Shown here piece after piece: positions 1-8,558 of a stretch of DNA of 45,570 nt. The translations under genes and the position numbers were made by a program. The number at the start of each line of letters is the position of its first letter. The first letter of the stretch is position 1. The stretch is from Prolixibacteraceae bacterium. GTDB lineage: Bacteria; Bacteroidota; Bacteroidia; Bacteroidales; Prolixibacteraceae. Below the pieces are notes generated by a model. That model was given only the letters and a program-made list of their open reading frames with translations. It had not been told where the DNA came from and searched no databases. The DNA lies in NCBI GenBank assembly GCA_021740385.1, contig JAIOZY010000043.1, positions 1 to 45,570 of the forward strand. Direction: 5' to 3'.

Positions 1-347
<347 letters not shown>

Positions 348-506
348 GGATCCCGGTGGAAGGGTTTTGTAATGTTTGTTTCCAATATGTCATAAATTTA
401 TTGATAAAGACTAAAGATAAAAGATAAAAGACAAAAGACAGCTTTTAAAAGGTTTGTCAAAAAAAGTCATAAATCTTTTGTCTGAAATCTGACATCTAAA
501 AACTTT
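348..506 (+). other. 23S-5S intergenic spacer
   Basis: AT-rich spacer with a degenerate tandem run of AAAGAYA-like units at about 406-441. Nine bases at 429-437 (AGACAAAAG) are the exact reverse complement of 475-483, so the transcript can fold across the spacer. This may help rRNA processing. No gene is seen here. Confidence 0.6.
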
Positions 507-613
507 AGGTGGTTATTGCGGCGGGGCCCCACCCGTTCCCATACCGAACACGGAAGTTAAGCCCGCCAGCGCCGATGGTACTGCAGAAATGTGGGAGAGT
601 AGGTTGCCGCCAA
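507..613 (+). rRNA. rrf: 5S ribosomal RNA
   Basis: The conserved 5S core CCGAACACGGAAGTTAAGC lies at about 543-561, and the ends (GGTGGTTATTGCGGC and GTTGCCGCC) pair in the terminal helix. Length is about 107 nt. It lies in the usual 23S-5S order and is followed at once by a terminator. Confidence 0.95.
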
Positions 614-620
614 CTTATTG

Positions 621-655
621 AGCCCTGGTTCCTGAAAAGGAGCCAGGGCTTTTTT
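621..655 (+). terminator. Rho-independent terminator of the rRNA operon
   Basis: A 13-bp stem (621-633 with 638-650, containing one G-U wobble) is closed by a GAAA tetraloop and followed by six T residues. It starts about 8 nt after the 5S gene. Confidence 0.9.
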
Positions 656-702
656 ATTGCTTATAACCATCAAACGCAGGGGGCGGCAGCCGAAAAGTAG
701 GC

Positions 703-716
703 TGAGCGAAGCGAAG
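703..716 (-). repeat. REP-like 14-mer, copy 1
   Basis: TGAGCGAAGCGAAG here is the exact reverse complement of the 14-mer at 13094-13107. Similar motifs (CTTCGCTTCGCTCA) are common in small dispersed palindromic elements. It sits in a GC-richer patch (about 680-740) that also holds short stems such as CAGCC/GGCTG and CGATA/TATCG, unlike the AT-rich DNA around it. Confidence 0.45.
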
Positions 717-762
717 TCCCGATAGCGTTGGCGTATCGATATTAGAATTTGTATTTTACTCC

Positions 763-1410
763 GTGAAAATCCGTCAAAACCGTTTTATTAACGTTCCATC
801 AGAAATTCAACTATTGCTGAAAAATCAAAAAATGAATCAAGGAATTGTATCTTTGATGAAGTTTCTAAAACCTTATATTTTGATTAAAGATCCGAAGGAA
901 GTACTTAAAGAATACAGGCAGCTACGTAACGAAATTGATGCACGTTGCACTCAACTGCATCGGGAACATAAAAACCATACGCAATGCCGTAAAGGGTGCA
1001 GCGGTTGTTGCATGGATTTCCGACTTCTTCCTGTTGAATTTCATTACATTTTAAATCAAATCATAAATAAACGTGTTGAAGTAAATCTTGTTCATGAAAA
1101 AGGGGAATGTGTCTTTTTGGTAAATGATACCTGCTCCATATATGAACATCGTCCGGTAATTTGCAGGTCACATGGTTTGCCCATATTGTTTACCGATGAG
1201 AAGTTCAACAATCTTTCACTGACATTTTGCCCCCTGAATTTTAAAGATGTTCCTGATGATTATTTTTCCCTTGAAAATAGCTACGATCAGGATACGTATA
1301 ACCAAAAACTGTTCTCGATTAACCAATCTTTTATTAAAACTTTTCAGGACGAGCAATACGCTGAAAAGCAGATGATTGAAATGAGCCGGTTGGTTGGTTG
1401 TTTAGGTTAA
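763..1410 (+). CDS. YkgJ-family cysteine-cluster protein
   Basis: A 215-residue cytosolic protein with the cysteine signature of the YkgJ / UPF0153 family (zinc- or iron-chelating cysteine cluster): CRKGCSGCC at about 75-83, then C116, C124 (NDTCSIYEHRP), C134 (PVICRSHG) and C156. The spacing C-x3-C-x2-CC followed by C-x7-C-x9-C is the hallmark of the family. Biochemical roles in this family are poorly defined, and metal binding is inferred from the cysteines. No signal peptide or membrane segment is seen. The frame opens with GTG at 763. An in-frame ATG at residue 24 is an alternative, but it would remove only sequence outside the cluster. It lies alone between the rRNA operon and a convergent hydrolase gene. 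Confidence 0.8.
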   Translation: MKIRQNRFINVPSEIQLLLKNQKMNQGIVSLMKFLKPYILIKDPKEVLKEYRQLRNEIDARCTQLHREHKNHTQCRKGCSGCCMDFRLLPVEFHYILNQIINKRVEVNLVHEKGECVFLVNDTCSIYEHRPVICRSHGLPILFTDEKFNNLSLTFCPLNFKDVPDDYFSLENSYDQDTYNQKLFSINQSFIKTFQDEQYAEKQMIEMSRLVGCLG

Positions 1411-1417
1411 TGAACAT

Positions 1418-1453
1418 GAGATTCTTCGTTCTGTAAACTACACTCAGAATGAC
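1418..1453. repeat. Diverged REP-like palindrome
   Basis: The ends GAGATTCTTCG and CTCAGAATGACA resemble the two halves of a widespread small dispersed repeat (ATTCT...AGAAT stem), here with a diverged loop. It lies between two convergent genes, a usual place for such elements. Assignment rests on pattern memory, not on a search. Confidence 0.35.
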
Positions 1454-1526
1454 ACTTTTTTATGTAACTTTCATTTCATCATTTTGCCCAATAAAGATAT
1501 TGGGGGATCGCATCCTATTAATTACT

Positions 1527-2777
1527 TCAATTACTTTCAAACAAACTTAGATCAACCGATTCGCCCATAATGCGATGCCCCTCCTCGCTGGGGTGCAGGT
1601 AATCGCCGTCGTGCGAACCTTCTGACATACACAAAGGATCATCGGGATTTTGCATGGTTTTATCAAAATCGATCACGGCATCGAAACGGCCGCTTGTGCG
1701 TATCCATTCATTTACGGCTTTCCGGGATGTTTCGCGAAAATCGGTGTAATAAAACGATTTTCCGAAGGGCATTAAGGTGGCGCCGTATACGTTTATATTG
1801 TTGGCATGGGCTTTATCAATCATTGTGTTATAAGCCGCAATCAAATCGTTTGCTATTTGGATGGCACTTGCACTGTCGGGTGTTTGCCCCAAATCGTTTA
1901 TTCCTTCGTAAATTATCAACCATTTAACACCGTGTTGTTTCAGTACATCCCTTTCAAAACGGTTGAGGGCCGAAGAGCCCAGGCATTGTCGCAAAACACA
2001 GTTGCCGCCAATTCCCTGGTTCAGTACCGCAACATTTTTCGTGGCGGGGTTTTCCAAAAGCTTTTCAGATAGTATATCGGGCCAGCGGTTTTGCTTGTTG
2101 GTGCCCGAGCCGCGGCCATCGGTAATGGAATTGCCCAGTATAGTAACAGCGGCAGCATTTTCAGGTGTCCTTACGTCAATTCCGTTAATCACGTACCAGT
2201 GGTCGGTTTTTGTTGCGCCTTCAAAGTCAACGTCCGAAAGGTGGCTGCCTTTCATGATGTATGAAGTAGTGCGCGACCCGGGGTGGCCGGTAACATCGGG
2301 CGATGTTTCGCCAAATGCAATGGTGATGGCTACGTCCATCCGTGGTTTCAAATCGAATGCAACGGGATCGGAAGCGATGGCCGTACCCGGTTGCATGGTT
2401 ACCCCGGTGTTGTTGTTAAATTTTAGTTCCTTAGCGGTGGCCGGATCAATAGCGCTGCCACCGGCTGAAGCGGCAATTTGCAAGGCTTTCAGGGTAACAG
2501 GGCTTGTACTGAATTCGTTCGAAAAACGAACCCGCAGGCTGTCGCTGCCAATTGAAACACGAAGCCATTGCCGTAGTGTATTGTTTGTTAACCCCGGTTC
2601 GGGGGGCATGTTATGCGGTTCGACAAGTTGCGGGGCGGTGTTCCAGGTACCAACCCATATTGTTTTTGACTGAGGCTGCTGGCAACCGGTAAAAAGATAA
2701 GTAAGGATTGCAACGCCCAGTAATGATATTGCTGTAAATAATTTTTTGTTTCTGGTGGTAAAATGGTTTAAAAGCAT
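1527..2777 (-). CDS. SGNH/GDSL-family hydrolase, lipoprotein
   Basis: Secreted esterase-like protein of about 416 residues. An N-terminal hydrophobic segment ends in a lipobox-like LFTGC (Cys about 32), so it is probably a lipoprotein. Residues about 40-205 form a beta-rich ancillary domain. The SGNH blocks follow: GNSITDG with nucleophile Ser about 218, GIGGN near 256-259, GIND with Asn about 294, and DYLHP with Asp about 392 and His about 395. All four catalytic elements are present. Such enzymes often deacetylate or de-esterify carbohydrates, but the substrate is unknown. The frame extends to 2810. The ATG at 2777 is preferred because it puts MLLNHFTTRNKK directly before the hydrophobic core. 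It reads in the same direction as the nearby pectinesterase, but a gene remnant and a terminator separate them. Confidence 0.85.
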   Translation of the reverse strand: MLLNHFTTRNKKLFTAISLLGVAILTYLFTGCQQPQSKTIWVGTWNTAPQLVEPHNMPPEPGLTNNTLRQWLRVSIGSDSLRVRFSNEFSTSPVTLKALQIAASAGGSAIDPATAKELKFNNNTGVTMQPGTAIASDPVAFDLKPRMDVAITIAFGETSPDVTGHPGSRTTSYIMKGSHLSDVDFEGATKTDHWYVINGIDVRTPENAAAVTILGNSITDGRGSGTNKQNRWPDILSEKLLENPATKNVAVLNQGIGGNCVLRQCLGSSALNRFERDVLKQHGVKWLIIYEGINDLGQTPDSASAIQIANDLIAAYNTMIDKAHANNINVYGATLMPFGKSFYYTDFRETSRKAVNEWIRTSGRFDAVIDFDKTMQNPDDPLCMSEGSHDGDYLHPSEEGHRIMGESVDLSLFESN

Positions 2778-2938
2778 AATGTTCGTATTCGTTAGATTTA
2801 TTTCAATCAAAAGAAAAAATTGTACAATAAAGATAACACAAAATAGAAAAATGAAAAAAATCCTGAAAGTGTTTGTGCCGAAACCGGTTATACTGCTATT
2901 AAAACGATAATTATTATATTTTTTTCATCTGTTTTTTT

Positions 2939-3157
2939 TTAAGGATTAACTCTATTGAAAACATAACCGGGATAATCTGGAAAATATTGATCAAATCCTT
3001 CAATGGTAACAGAGGTGTTGCCCCGGATTATAACATCGAACGATTTGACTTGCCCGCCTTGCATGTTGAAAATGTACAATTTTGCAGAAGAAATGAATTC
3101 GGGCAGATACATGTTGATGGTTGTAAGTTTTAAATGTCTAATTGGGTTATTGGGCAT
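2939..3157 (-). pseudogene. Remnant of a T9SS-sorted protein C-terminal domain
   Basis: A 72-codon frame whose product resembles only the tail of a larger secreted protein. It has a PNN start like the PNP that opens T9SS type A sorting domains, then MYLPE, AKLYIFNMQGGQVKSF, a short RGNTSVTIEG strand and a final PGYVFNRVNP that corresponds to PGMYLYSLI. The characteristic LPE-(x)n-LYIxxMQG-(x)n-RG pattern is clear, but the protein body upstream is missing and the last basic strand is cut short. I read it as a decayed 3' end of a deleted gene. A small functional protein is unlikely, since a sorting domain alone without a signal peptide has no known role. Confidence 0.6.
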
Positions 3158-3371
3158 AAGCCCTTTTTATTTAATCATTCTATCATTCTCTCATTGGATT
3201 ATTGTGGCCGGCATGGAATGTGGGGGACAATTTCCGGGTTTCTGTCGGGAGCCTTTTTCCTTTTATTCCGAAAACGACAAAAAGGCTACCCTGAAAAATA
3301 AATTTTTCCAAAAAAATTCTCATTTGTGTGTATAATAAATTATTGGCTGAAGCAAATAAAAACTGTATACG

Positions 3372-3401
3372 AAAAAAAGAGAGGCTCCCAAAGCAGGAGC
3401 C
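3372..3401 (-). terminator. Terminator of the pectinesterase gene
   Basis: On the minus strand GGCTCC (3396-3401) pairs with GGAGCC (3383-3388) across a 7-nt loop and is followed by a T-rich tract (complement of 3372-3380). It lies about 30 nt after the stop codon of the pectinesterase. Confidence 0.75.
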
Positions 3402-3430
3402 CCCTTTTACAATGCAATTAAACTACAAAT

Positions 3431-6400
3431 TTAACGTGTAATTACCTTTACTGATTTTTGCCCGTCGGACGCTGAAACATGAACAATCCAAAGTCCCCGG
3501 CTTAATGAAAATTCTGTATCGGTGTTTGTTTCAATGGATTTTATTTTCGATCCCTGTAAACTGTAAACATCTACCCGGGTTTTTGCGTGTACATTGGTAA
3601 CAACAATTTTGTTGCCGTAAGCATAAACACTCACCGAAGTATTTGTGAATGGGAGCATTACTCCATCGGGGTCATCATCGTTGGCAATTAACGCAGGCAG
3701 TGGGTCCCAGTTATCATCGCCTTTTGTGAAGTTAAAAGTGTTAATGGCTGTGCCTTCATTCAGTTCCGGCTCATCAAGAACAGTTGACCAATCAGCACGG
3801 CTGGGAAGGTTGTCTGCCCCCGATTCTTCCGCGGTTCCGTATTCGTACATCATCACCGATTCACCGCCAAGCGTACTTAACCAACCAACCTGCATAATCA
3901 GCGACTGGCCTTCAAATCCTTCATAATTGGTTGTTTCAATGGTTGTGTTGTAGAATACAACTTCGCTGGTATTGGCCTGCCACGGGCGTCCAAAATAACC
4001 GGGTTTTGAGCGGTATGCCGAAGCGGTTTCAATGTCCGGTTCAGCCGAGGTAACGGTGCATTCATACATCAGGTAACCACGGCCTTCGCTTTGCTGGGCG
4101 GCAGTAATATATGCCTTGTCGTTGCTGTTGTCGCTGGTGTTCATTGCCAGATCGGATTGATAAAATACGGCAGTCATTCCGCCAAAAAGGTAATCAACAG
4201 CGCCCATCATGGCTCCTTTATAAACAACCACCCTTGTTTCAGAACCGCCAAAGAACGAATCCTGGCGCCCTACAACACGGCATTTGTTCAGTATTACTTT
4301 ATCGGTATTATTGGTTATGGCAATGGCGGCGGCGCGCTCAACAAAATCCTTGTCCTGAACATCGGTGTTGCCGTAGTCGGTTGGTCGTTCGCCCTTGCTG
4401 CCCGATTCCCACATCACCACAACATCTTCCGATTCTTTTTGCGATATGTACTGGTTGAACGAGTTTTCGAAAATGATATCTTCGGCAATAAACCCATCGG
4501 CACTGATCACAACCGTGGCATTCCAGTATGAGCCATTTGTGGTTCCGGCCCCTTTGTTTTCATACGAAAGGTAACCGTTTTCTTTGTTTACCCTCAATAC
4601 ATCGGCATCCCATTTCTGGTTGTTGCCCATGCTGTAATAATTGTAGCCATGGCCATAGTACGAGGTAATCCTAACCGCGTTTTCAGCAATATCCACTCCC
4701 TGGTTTTCAAGGGCAATGGATGGTATTTCAGATGCATTCTTCAGGGTAATATTTGGTGTTGATATTACCAGCATCTCTTCGTAGTTACCCGGGTCGATCA
4801 TAATTGTAACACGGTCCTCTTCGCCCCGCACCATTCTGCCAACAGCTTCAAGCGCTTCGTTAATGGTTTGGTATGCTTTATTGGCACCAACATAAATCAC
4901 TTCCCGGTATTCAACCGCGGGGGCCACTTCAATGTCAACAATGTACGTTGTTCCGTCACCCTCAATATCAAGGGTTACGTAGCCTGCTTCACTTCCCGTG
5001 TAGTTGTATTCGGCATACTCAAGGGTGCTGGTGCTGCCGCTCGATGTTGAATAGGTGTCGGTTCCTTCAATGGTGAAGTCGGCTGAATAGTAGTAGGTAA
5101 CAATGATTTTTTCACCTGCATTAACCGGAACCCGGATAGTTGCATTGGGTTTTGCACCAATGTGCCCCTTGTTTACCTCATTTTTCACGTCACCCGTAAA
5201 CAACAATCCTTTGTATACTTCATCGCCGTAATCGATTACTTTATCGTCGAATGTCCAATGGGTGATGGGCACAAAGTTCAGTGTTTTGGTTACACCGGCT
5301 CCGTCGACAACTAAGTTTGAGCTGAGGCCCAGCCCTACGGGGTATTCATCCAGCCCGCTGTATTCGAATGTGTAGGTGCCGTCACGCAACTGTATATCAT
5401 CAGCCGGTTCAAAGGTATATACATAGCCTTCCTCATGAAGGTTGGTGAACGTGAGGCCCAGTTTGCCGGCTTGTTCGGTTGTTAAACCTGTTGTTTCAAT
5501 GGTAACATTGTACAAAGGTTTTGCTTCAAAGGCAACATCTGTTGTCTGATCGGCATGGCCGATTGTAAGTATATTTGCCGGGATGTAATGGTCGTTCACG
5601 CCTTCGGCAGCGATGGTATATTCGCAATCGGGTTCCAGTTGAACCGAATAGGTTCCGGCTTCAGTATCGATAACCGGTTCGGGTACGAAAATTTTTCCGG
5701 CCGAAGCGTCGGGTACAAACGCGAGTACAAGGTTTTCAATTTCAGTATTTAACCCTGTAATGGAGCCGGTAACAGCATATAGTTCCACCTGCAGGATCGC
5801 GATGTCGTGGTTTTCGGTTTCTTCGTTCACATCCAGTGTTTTCCCGCTGTGAATAATAAAGCCGTTGGCATCCGAGAGGCTCAGTTCATAACTGTACCCC
5901 TGTGGCAGAGTGACGTTGTAACTGCCTTCAGCCACGGTTGCTGCCCAGGTTTTTCCGGCCTGGTTTTCGAACAGGATTCCATAACCTTCGGGCAGGTCAG
6001 CGGCCTGACTGATGTCAATATCGCCCGAAATGGTTTTGTACGTTGCGTCTTTACGGTAAATGCGGTAATAGCTGGGTTTATCCTGATCATCGAATATGTG
6101 ATAAGTCCCCTCGTATTTTGCAACGAAGTTAAATTCGGTAAGCTCTGCCGGTATTTCAGCAATGTCGGTTTGCGCTTCCGGATCGGCAACATACTGGAAG
6201 TTCATCCGCCCGCCACCATTCTGTGCGAGTGACATAATGGTTACTTCATCATTTTCACTTAATGCGAGGCTCAGGTAGCGACCCGTGTTTGCCGCAGAAT
6301 TGACATATACCCTTCCGGTATATCCTTCCACTCCCGATATGTTTTCGTCGTAACGGGTAATGGTTGTGTTGGTTGTACGCAGCCTGTCGTTGCCACCGCC

Positions 6401-8269
6401 AACCCATCCCAGGGCCCCGGCGCTGAAATTTGGCAATGTATTGCCACTGCTTCCGGCTTCAACCGAACTATCGTACCACGAGTTGATGATCTCGACAGTT
6501 AGCTGGTTATTGTAGGTTTCCGGGTCGAGCTGTTCGGCGCCAAAATCCCAAACGTCAATTTTACCGTTCGAAACAATTTCGGGGGCATTTTCGATGGTTA
6601 CACCGTGGATATATACTTCGGCTGTCGGATGTTCTTCGCTGATAAGTGTGGCGGTGATTACACCGGCGGGGCCCGTGTAGCTAAAACTGTTTGTACCGCA
6701 CGAACCTTCACTGATGCTGGTTGCACCACACGACCCCAGCACCGTACCTTCCGAATTGGTAAACCCGAAAATGCCGTCTTCGGCACTTCCGTACTGGCAG
6801 GTGCCAAAAGTTACAATGGCATTGCCGGCAACCACAAAATCGAAGGAGTTTCCGGGAAAGAAAACACCACCGTGCGATGAGTCGTGGTAGCCAAACTGCC
6901 CCGATTCTTCGTCGGTATTGCTGTTCATGGTAACAATGCCATCGGGTGTATAAAAGGTGGCATAGCGCAGGGTTGAATAACTTGTTTGCGGAAACACGCT
7001 GCCATCGAAAAAGCTGTAGCTGTATGTTGTGCCGGGTTCGGCTATTACGGTGGCGCTGTTGTCGATCACAATAATATCGTAAGTTTTCGGATCGGAACCC
7101 TCGTTGGCAAAGGTGATTTTCAGCGTATCGCCACTGGCAGTAACCGATGCAATATCGCCTGCGGGTTCAGGTGTAAAACCGGATAACGGGTTCCCGTCAA
7201 GGTTTATCCTGATGATGGCTTCTTCGGGCGTGGCACTAAGGACGGTTCCGTCGCTTACTGTAACCGTGGGGTCACTGCCCGCGTCTTCGCCGGTTGTAAC
7301 TTCAATCACGGTTTCGTTAAGGGTTACTGTGCCTGTTTTTTGTTCCCACGGTGTTAACGTTATTTCGTAGGGTACAGGTACTACTTCAATAATGGGCACA
7401 TAGCTTGTTCCCGAGGTAAAATTGAGGGCAACTGTACCGGCTGTGCCCACGTACATAAAATCGACCGTTGATCCGTCCTGATGATAGCATTGTGCTGTTT
7501 GCGTGGGCTGCGAAATTACATCGAATTCCCCGGTTTCACTCGATGCTTCAACATTCCCGTTGGAATATTGACAGCCTCCAATTTTAATGACAGCATTCCC
7601 GGCAACCTGCAATGTGATGGTATTACCCGTTTTAAAAATGGATCCGTGTACATCACCGTTGTAACCATACGCGTTACTCGGTCCGCATTCGATTTTAAAC
7701 AGGCCATGTTCAATGGAATAATTCCCGTTTAAACTGGTTTCATTGGGAATAATGCTTCCATCCCGAAGGTCGAAGGAATAGACAATGTTTGTTTCGGCAG
7801 CGGTAGCTTCGCCGCCCGGTTGGGCAGGTATAATTTCAATGGTTGGAAGGTAAAGGTCGTTGCCTGTTCCGGCTATGGTTTTAAAAACCAGGGTTGCTGC
7901 TCCGCCGGCGTAAACAAAATCGAACGTGTCGTCCAAGTCGCTAACAACCTGCGTGTTTTGAGTACCCAGGTCGCCTTCGGTAACCGCTGTTCCAATCATG
8001 TTCAGTTTCGAATGTTTCGAGCCAAGGAAGCGGATTGTACTGCTTCCGGTTACAGCAATGCTAATTTCACCATTAACCTTCATGTTTAACCCGTAGGTTT
8101 CACCGTGGTGTGAATAATTTCCACTCAGTGTAAGGTTGCCATCATCGCTTTGACCGTTGGCAATAATGGTACCGTCCCTGAAATCGTAAGTGTACGATCC
8201 GGACAACTGCCCAAATGAAATTGCTGTTCCAAGCAAAAGGGCAAAAAGTGATAATAGAATTTTTTTCAT
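3431..8269 (-). CDS. Giant multidomain secreted pectinesterase with T9SS tail
   Basis: A 1612-residue exported enzyme. The signal peptide MKKILLSLFALLLGTAISFG is followed by three related beta-rich modules (about 24-150, 162-298 and 413-560), each starting with a Y-S/D-F-x-D-G-S/T-I/V motif and ending in an IEIIP/IEVVP/VTIEN-type strand. Between and after them lie Ig- or carboxypeptidase-regulatory-like stretches up to about 1110. The catalytic beta-helix runs from about 1118 to 1500: VGANKAYQTINEALEAV, then GRQDSFFGG (about 1335) and VDYLFGG (about 1358) carrying the two conserved aspartates, and GYFGRPWQ (about 1428) with the conserved Arg-Pro-Trp. This is carbohydrate esterase family 8, which removes methyl esters from homogalacturonan. 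The last 70 residues are a T9SS sorting domain (VDVYSLQGSKIKSI... ending VKVITR), so it should reach the cell surface or medium. It is divergent from the HTCS gene, its likely regulator. The other modules may bind pectin, which is inference. Confidence 0.92.
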   Translation of the reverse strand: MKKILLSLFALLLGTAISFGQLSGSYTYDFRDGTIIANGQSDDGNLTLSGNYSHHGETYGLNMKVNGEISIAVTGSSTIRFLGSKHSKLNMIGTAVTEGDLGTQNTQVVSDLDDTFDFVYAGGAATLVFKTIAGTGNDLYLPTIEIIPAQPGGEATAAETNIVYSFDLRDGSIIPNETSLNGNYSIEHGLFKIECGPSNAYGYNGDVHGSIFKTGNTITLQVAGNAVIKIGGCQYSNGNVEASSETGEFDVISQPTQTAQCYHQDGSTVDFMYVGTAGTVALNFTSGTSYVPIIEVVPVPYEITLTPWEQKTGTVTLNETVIEVTTGEDAGSDPTVTVSDGTVLSATPEEAIIRINLDGNPLSGFTPEPAGDIASVTASGDTLKITFANEGSDPKTYDIIVIDNSATVIAEPGTTYSYSFFDGSVFPQTSYSTLRYATFYTPDGIVTMNSNTDEESGQFGYHDSSHGGVFFPGNSFDFVVAGNAIVTFGTCQYGSAEDGIFGFTNSEGTVLGSCGATSISEGSCGTNSFSYTGPAGVITATLISEEHPTAEVYIHGVTIENAPEIVSNGKIDVWDFGAEQLDPETYNNQLTVEIINSWYDSSVEAGSSGNTLPNFSAGALGWVGGGNDRLRTTNTTITRYDENISGVEGYTGRVYVNSAANTGRYLSLALSENDEVTIMSLAQNGGGRMNFQYVADPEAQTDIAEIPAELTEFNFVAKYEGTYHIFDDQDKPSYYRIYRKDATYKTISGDIDISQAADLPEGYGILFENQAGKTWAATVAEGSYNVTLPQGYSYELSLSDANGFIIHSGKTLDVNEETENHDIAILQVELYAVTGSITGLNTEIENLVLAFVPDASAGKIFVPEPVIDTEAGTYSVQLEPDCEYTIAAEGVNDHYIPANILTIGHADQTTDVAFEAKPLYNVTIETTGLTTEQAGKLGLTFTNLHEEGYVYTFEPADDIQLRDGTYTFEYSGLDEYPVGLGLSSNLVVDGAGVTKTLNFVPITHWTFDDKVIDYGDEVYKGLLFTGDVKNEVNKGHIGAKPNATIRVPVNAGEKIIVTYYYSADFTIEGTDTYSTSSGSTSTLEYAEYNYTGSEAGYVTLDIEGDGTTYIVDIEVAPAVEYREVIYVGANKAYQTINEALEAVGRMVRGEEDRVTIMIDPGNYEEMLVISTPNITLKNASEIPSIALENQGVDIAENAVRITSYYGHGYNYYSMGNNQKWDADVLRVNKENGYLSYENKGAGTTNGSYWNATVVISADGFIAEDIIFENSFNQYISQKESEDVVVMWESGSKGERPTDYGNTDVQDKDFVERAAAIAITNNTDKVILNKCRVVGRQDSFFGGSETRVVVYKGAMMGAVDYLFGGMTAVFYQSDLAMNTSDNSNDKAYITAAQQSEGRGYLMYECTVTSAEPDIETASAYRSKPGYFGRPWQANTSEVVFYNTTIETTNYEGFEGQSLIMQVGWLSTLGGESVMMYEYGTAEESGADNLPSRADWSTVLDEPELNEGTAINTFNFTKGDDNWDPLPALIANDDDPDGVMLPFTNTSVSVYAYGNKIVVTNVHAKTRVDVYSLQGSKIKSIETNTDTEFSLSRGLWIVHVSASDGQKSVKVITR

Positions 8270-8460
8270 TTTGTTTTGTATTATAGAAAGTTGTTAATTA
8301 AATTATTGACTTCATCATAAATGTAATTGAATCCATCCTGAACAGATTGAAATTATTGCCGCCCGATATGAAATAATTGCCGAAAAATTGTCTCCGCCTC
8401 TCAATCCATTATCTGTTTGTTTAAAATACTAATGATCAGGTTTGTGGAATTATATTGCCC

Positions 8461-8501
8461 GGGCTTATTGGGCAAAATGCAATGATAAGTAAGCCCTTTT
8501 T
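8461..8501 (+). terminator. Terminator-like hairpin upstream of the HTCS gene
   Basis: GGGCTTA (8461-8467) pairs exactly with TAAGCCC (8490-8496) and is followed by five T residues. It lies between two divergent genes, so there is no plus-strand gene before it to terminate. It may stop antisense transcription out of the pectinesterase gene or act as an attenuator if transcription starts upstream. Confidence 0.45.
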
Positions 8502-8538
8502 AGGCTATTTATATCCCACAGAACATACGGATATTGAT

Positions 8539-8546
8539 TATGTTTG
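8539..8546 (+). promoter_or_regulatory. Candidate -7 element for the HTCS gene
   Basis: TATGTTTG fits the Bacteroidota TAnnTTTG consensus. No clear TTG lies at the expected -33 position. Transcription would begin near 8553, just before the first ATG at 8559, giving an almost leaderless mRNA. Confidence 0.4.
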
Positions 8547-8558
8547 TTGAAACGGAAA

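Noticed and set aside
1487-1504. CCCAATA/TATTGGG hairpin as terminator for the SGNH hydrolase gene
   Set aside because: The stem is perfect but no T-run follows on either strand, so I left it out of the feature list.
3003-3335. 110-codon plus-strand frame over the T9SS remnant
   Set aside because: It is antisense to a recognisable T9SS tail, and its product has no family features.
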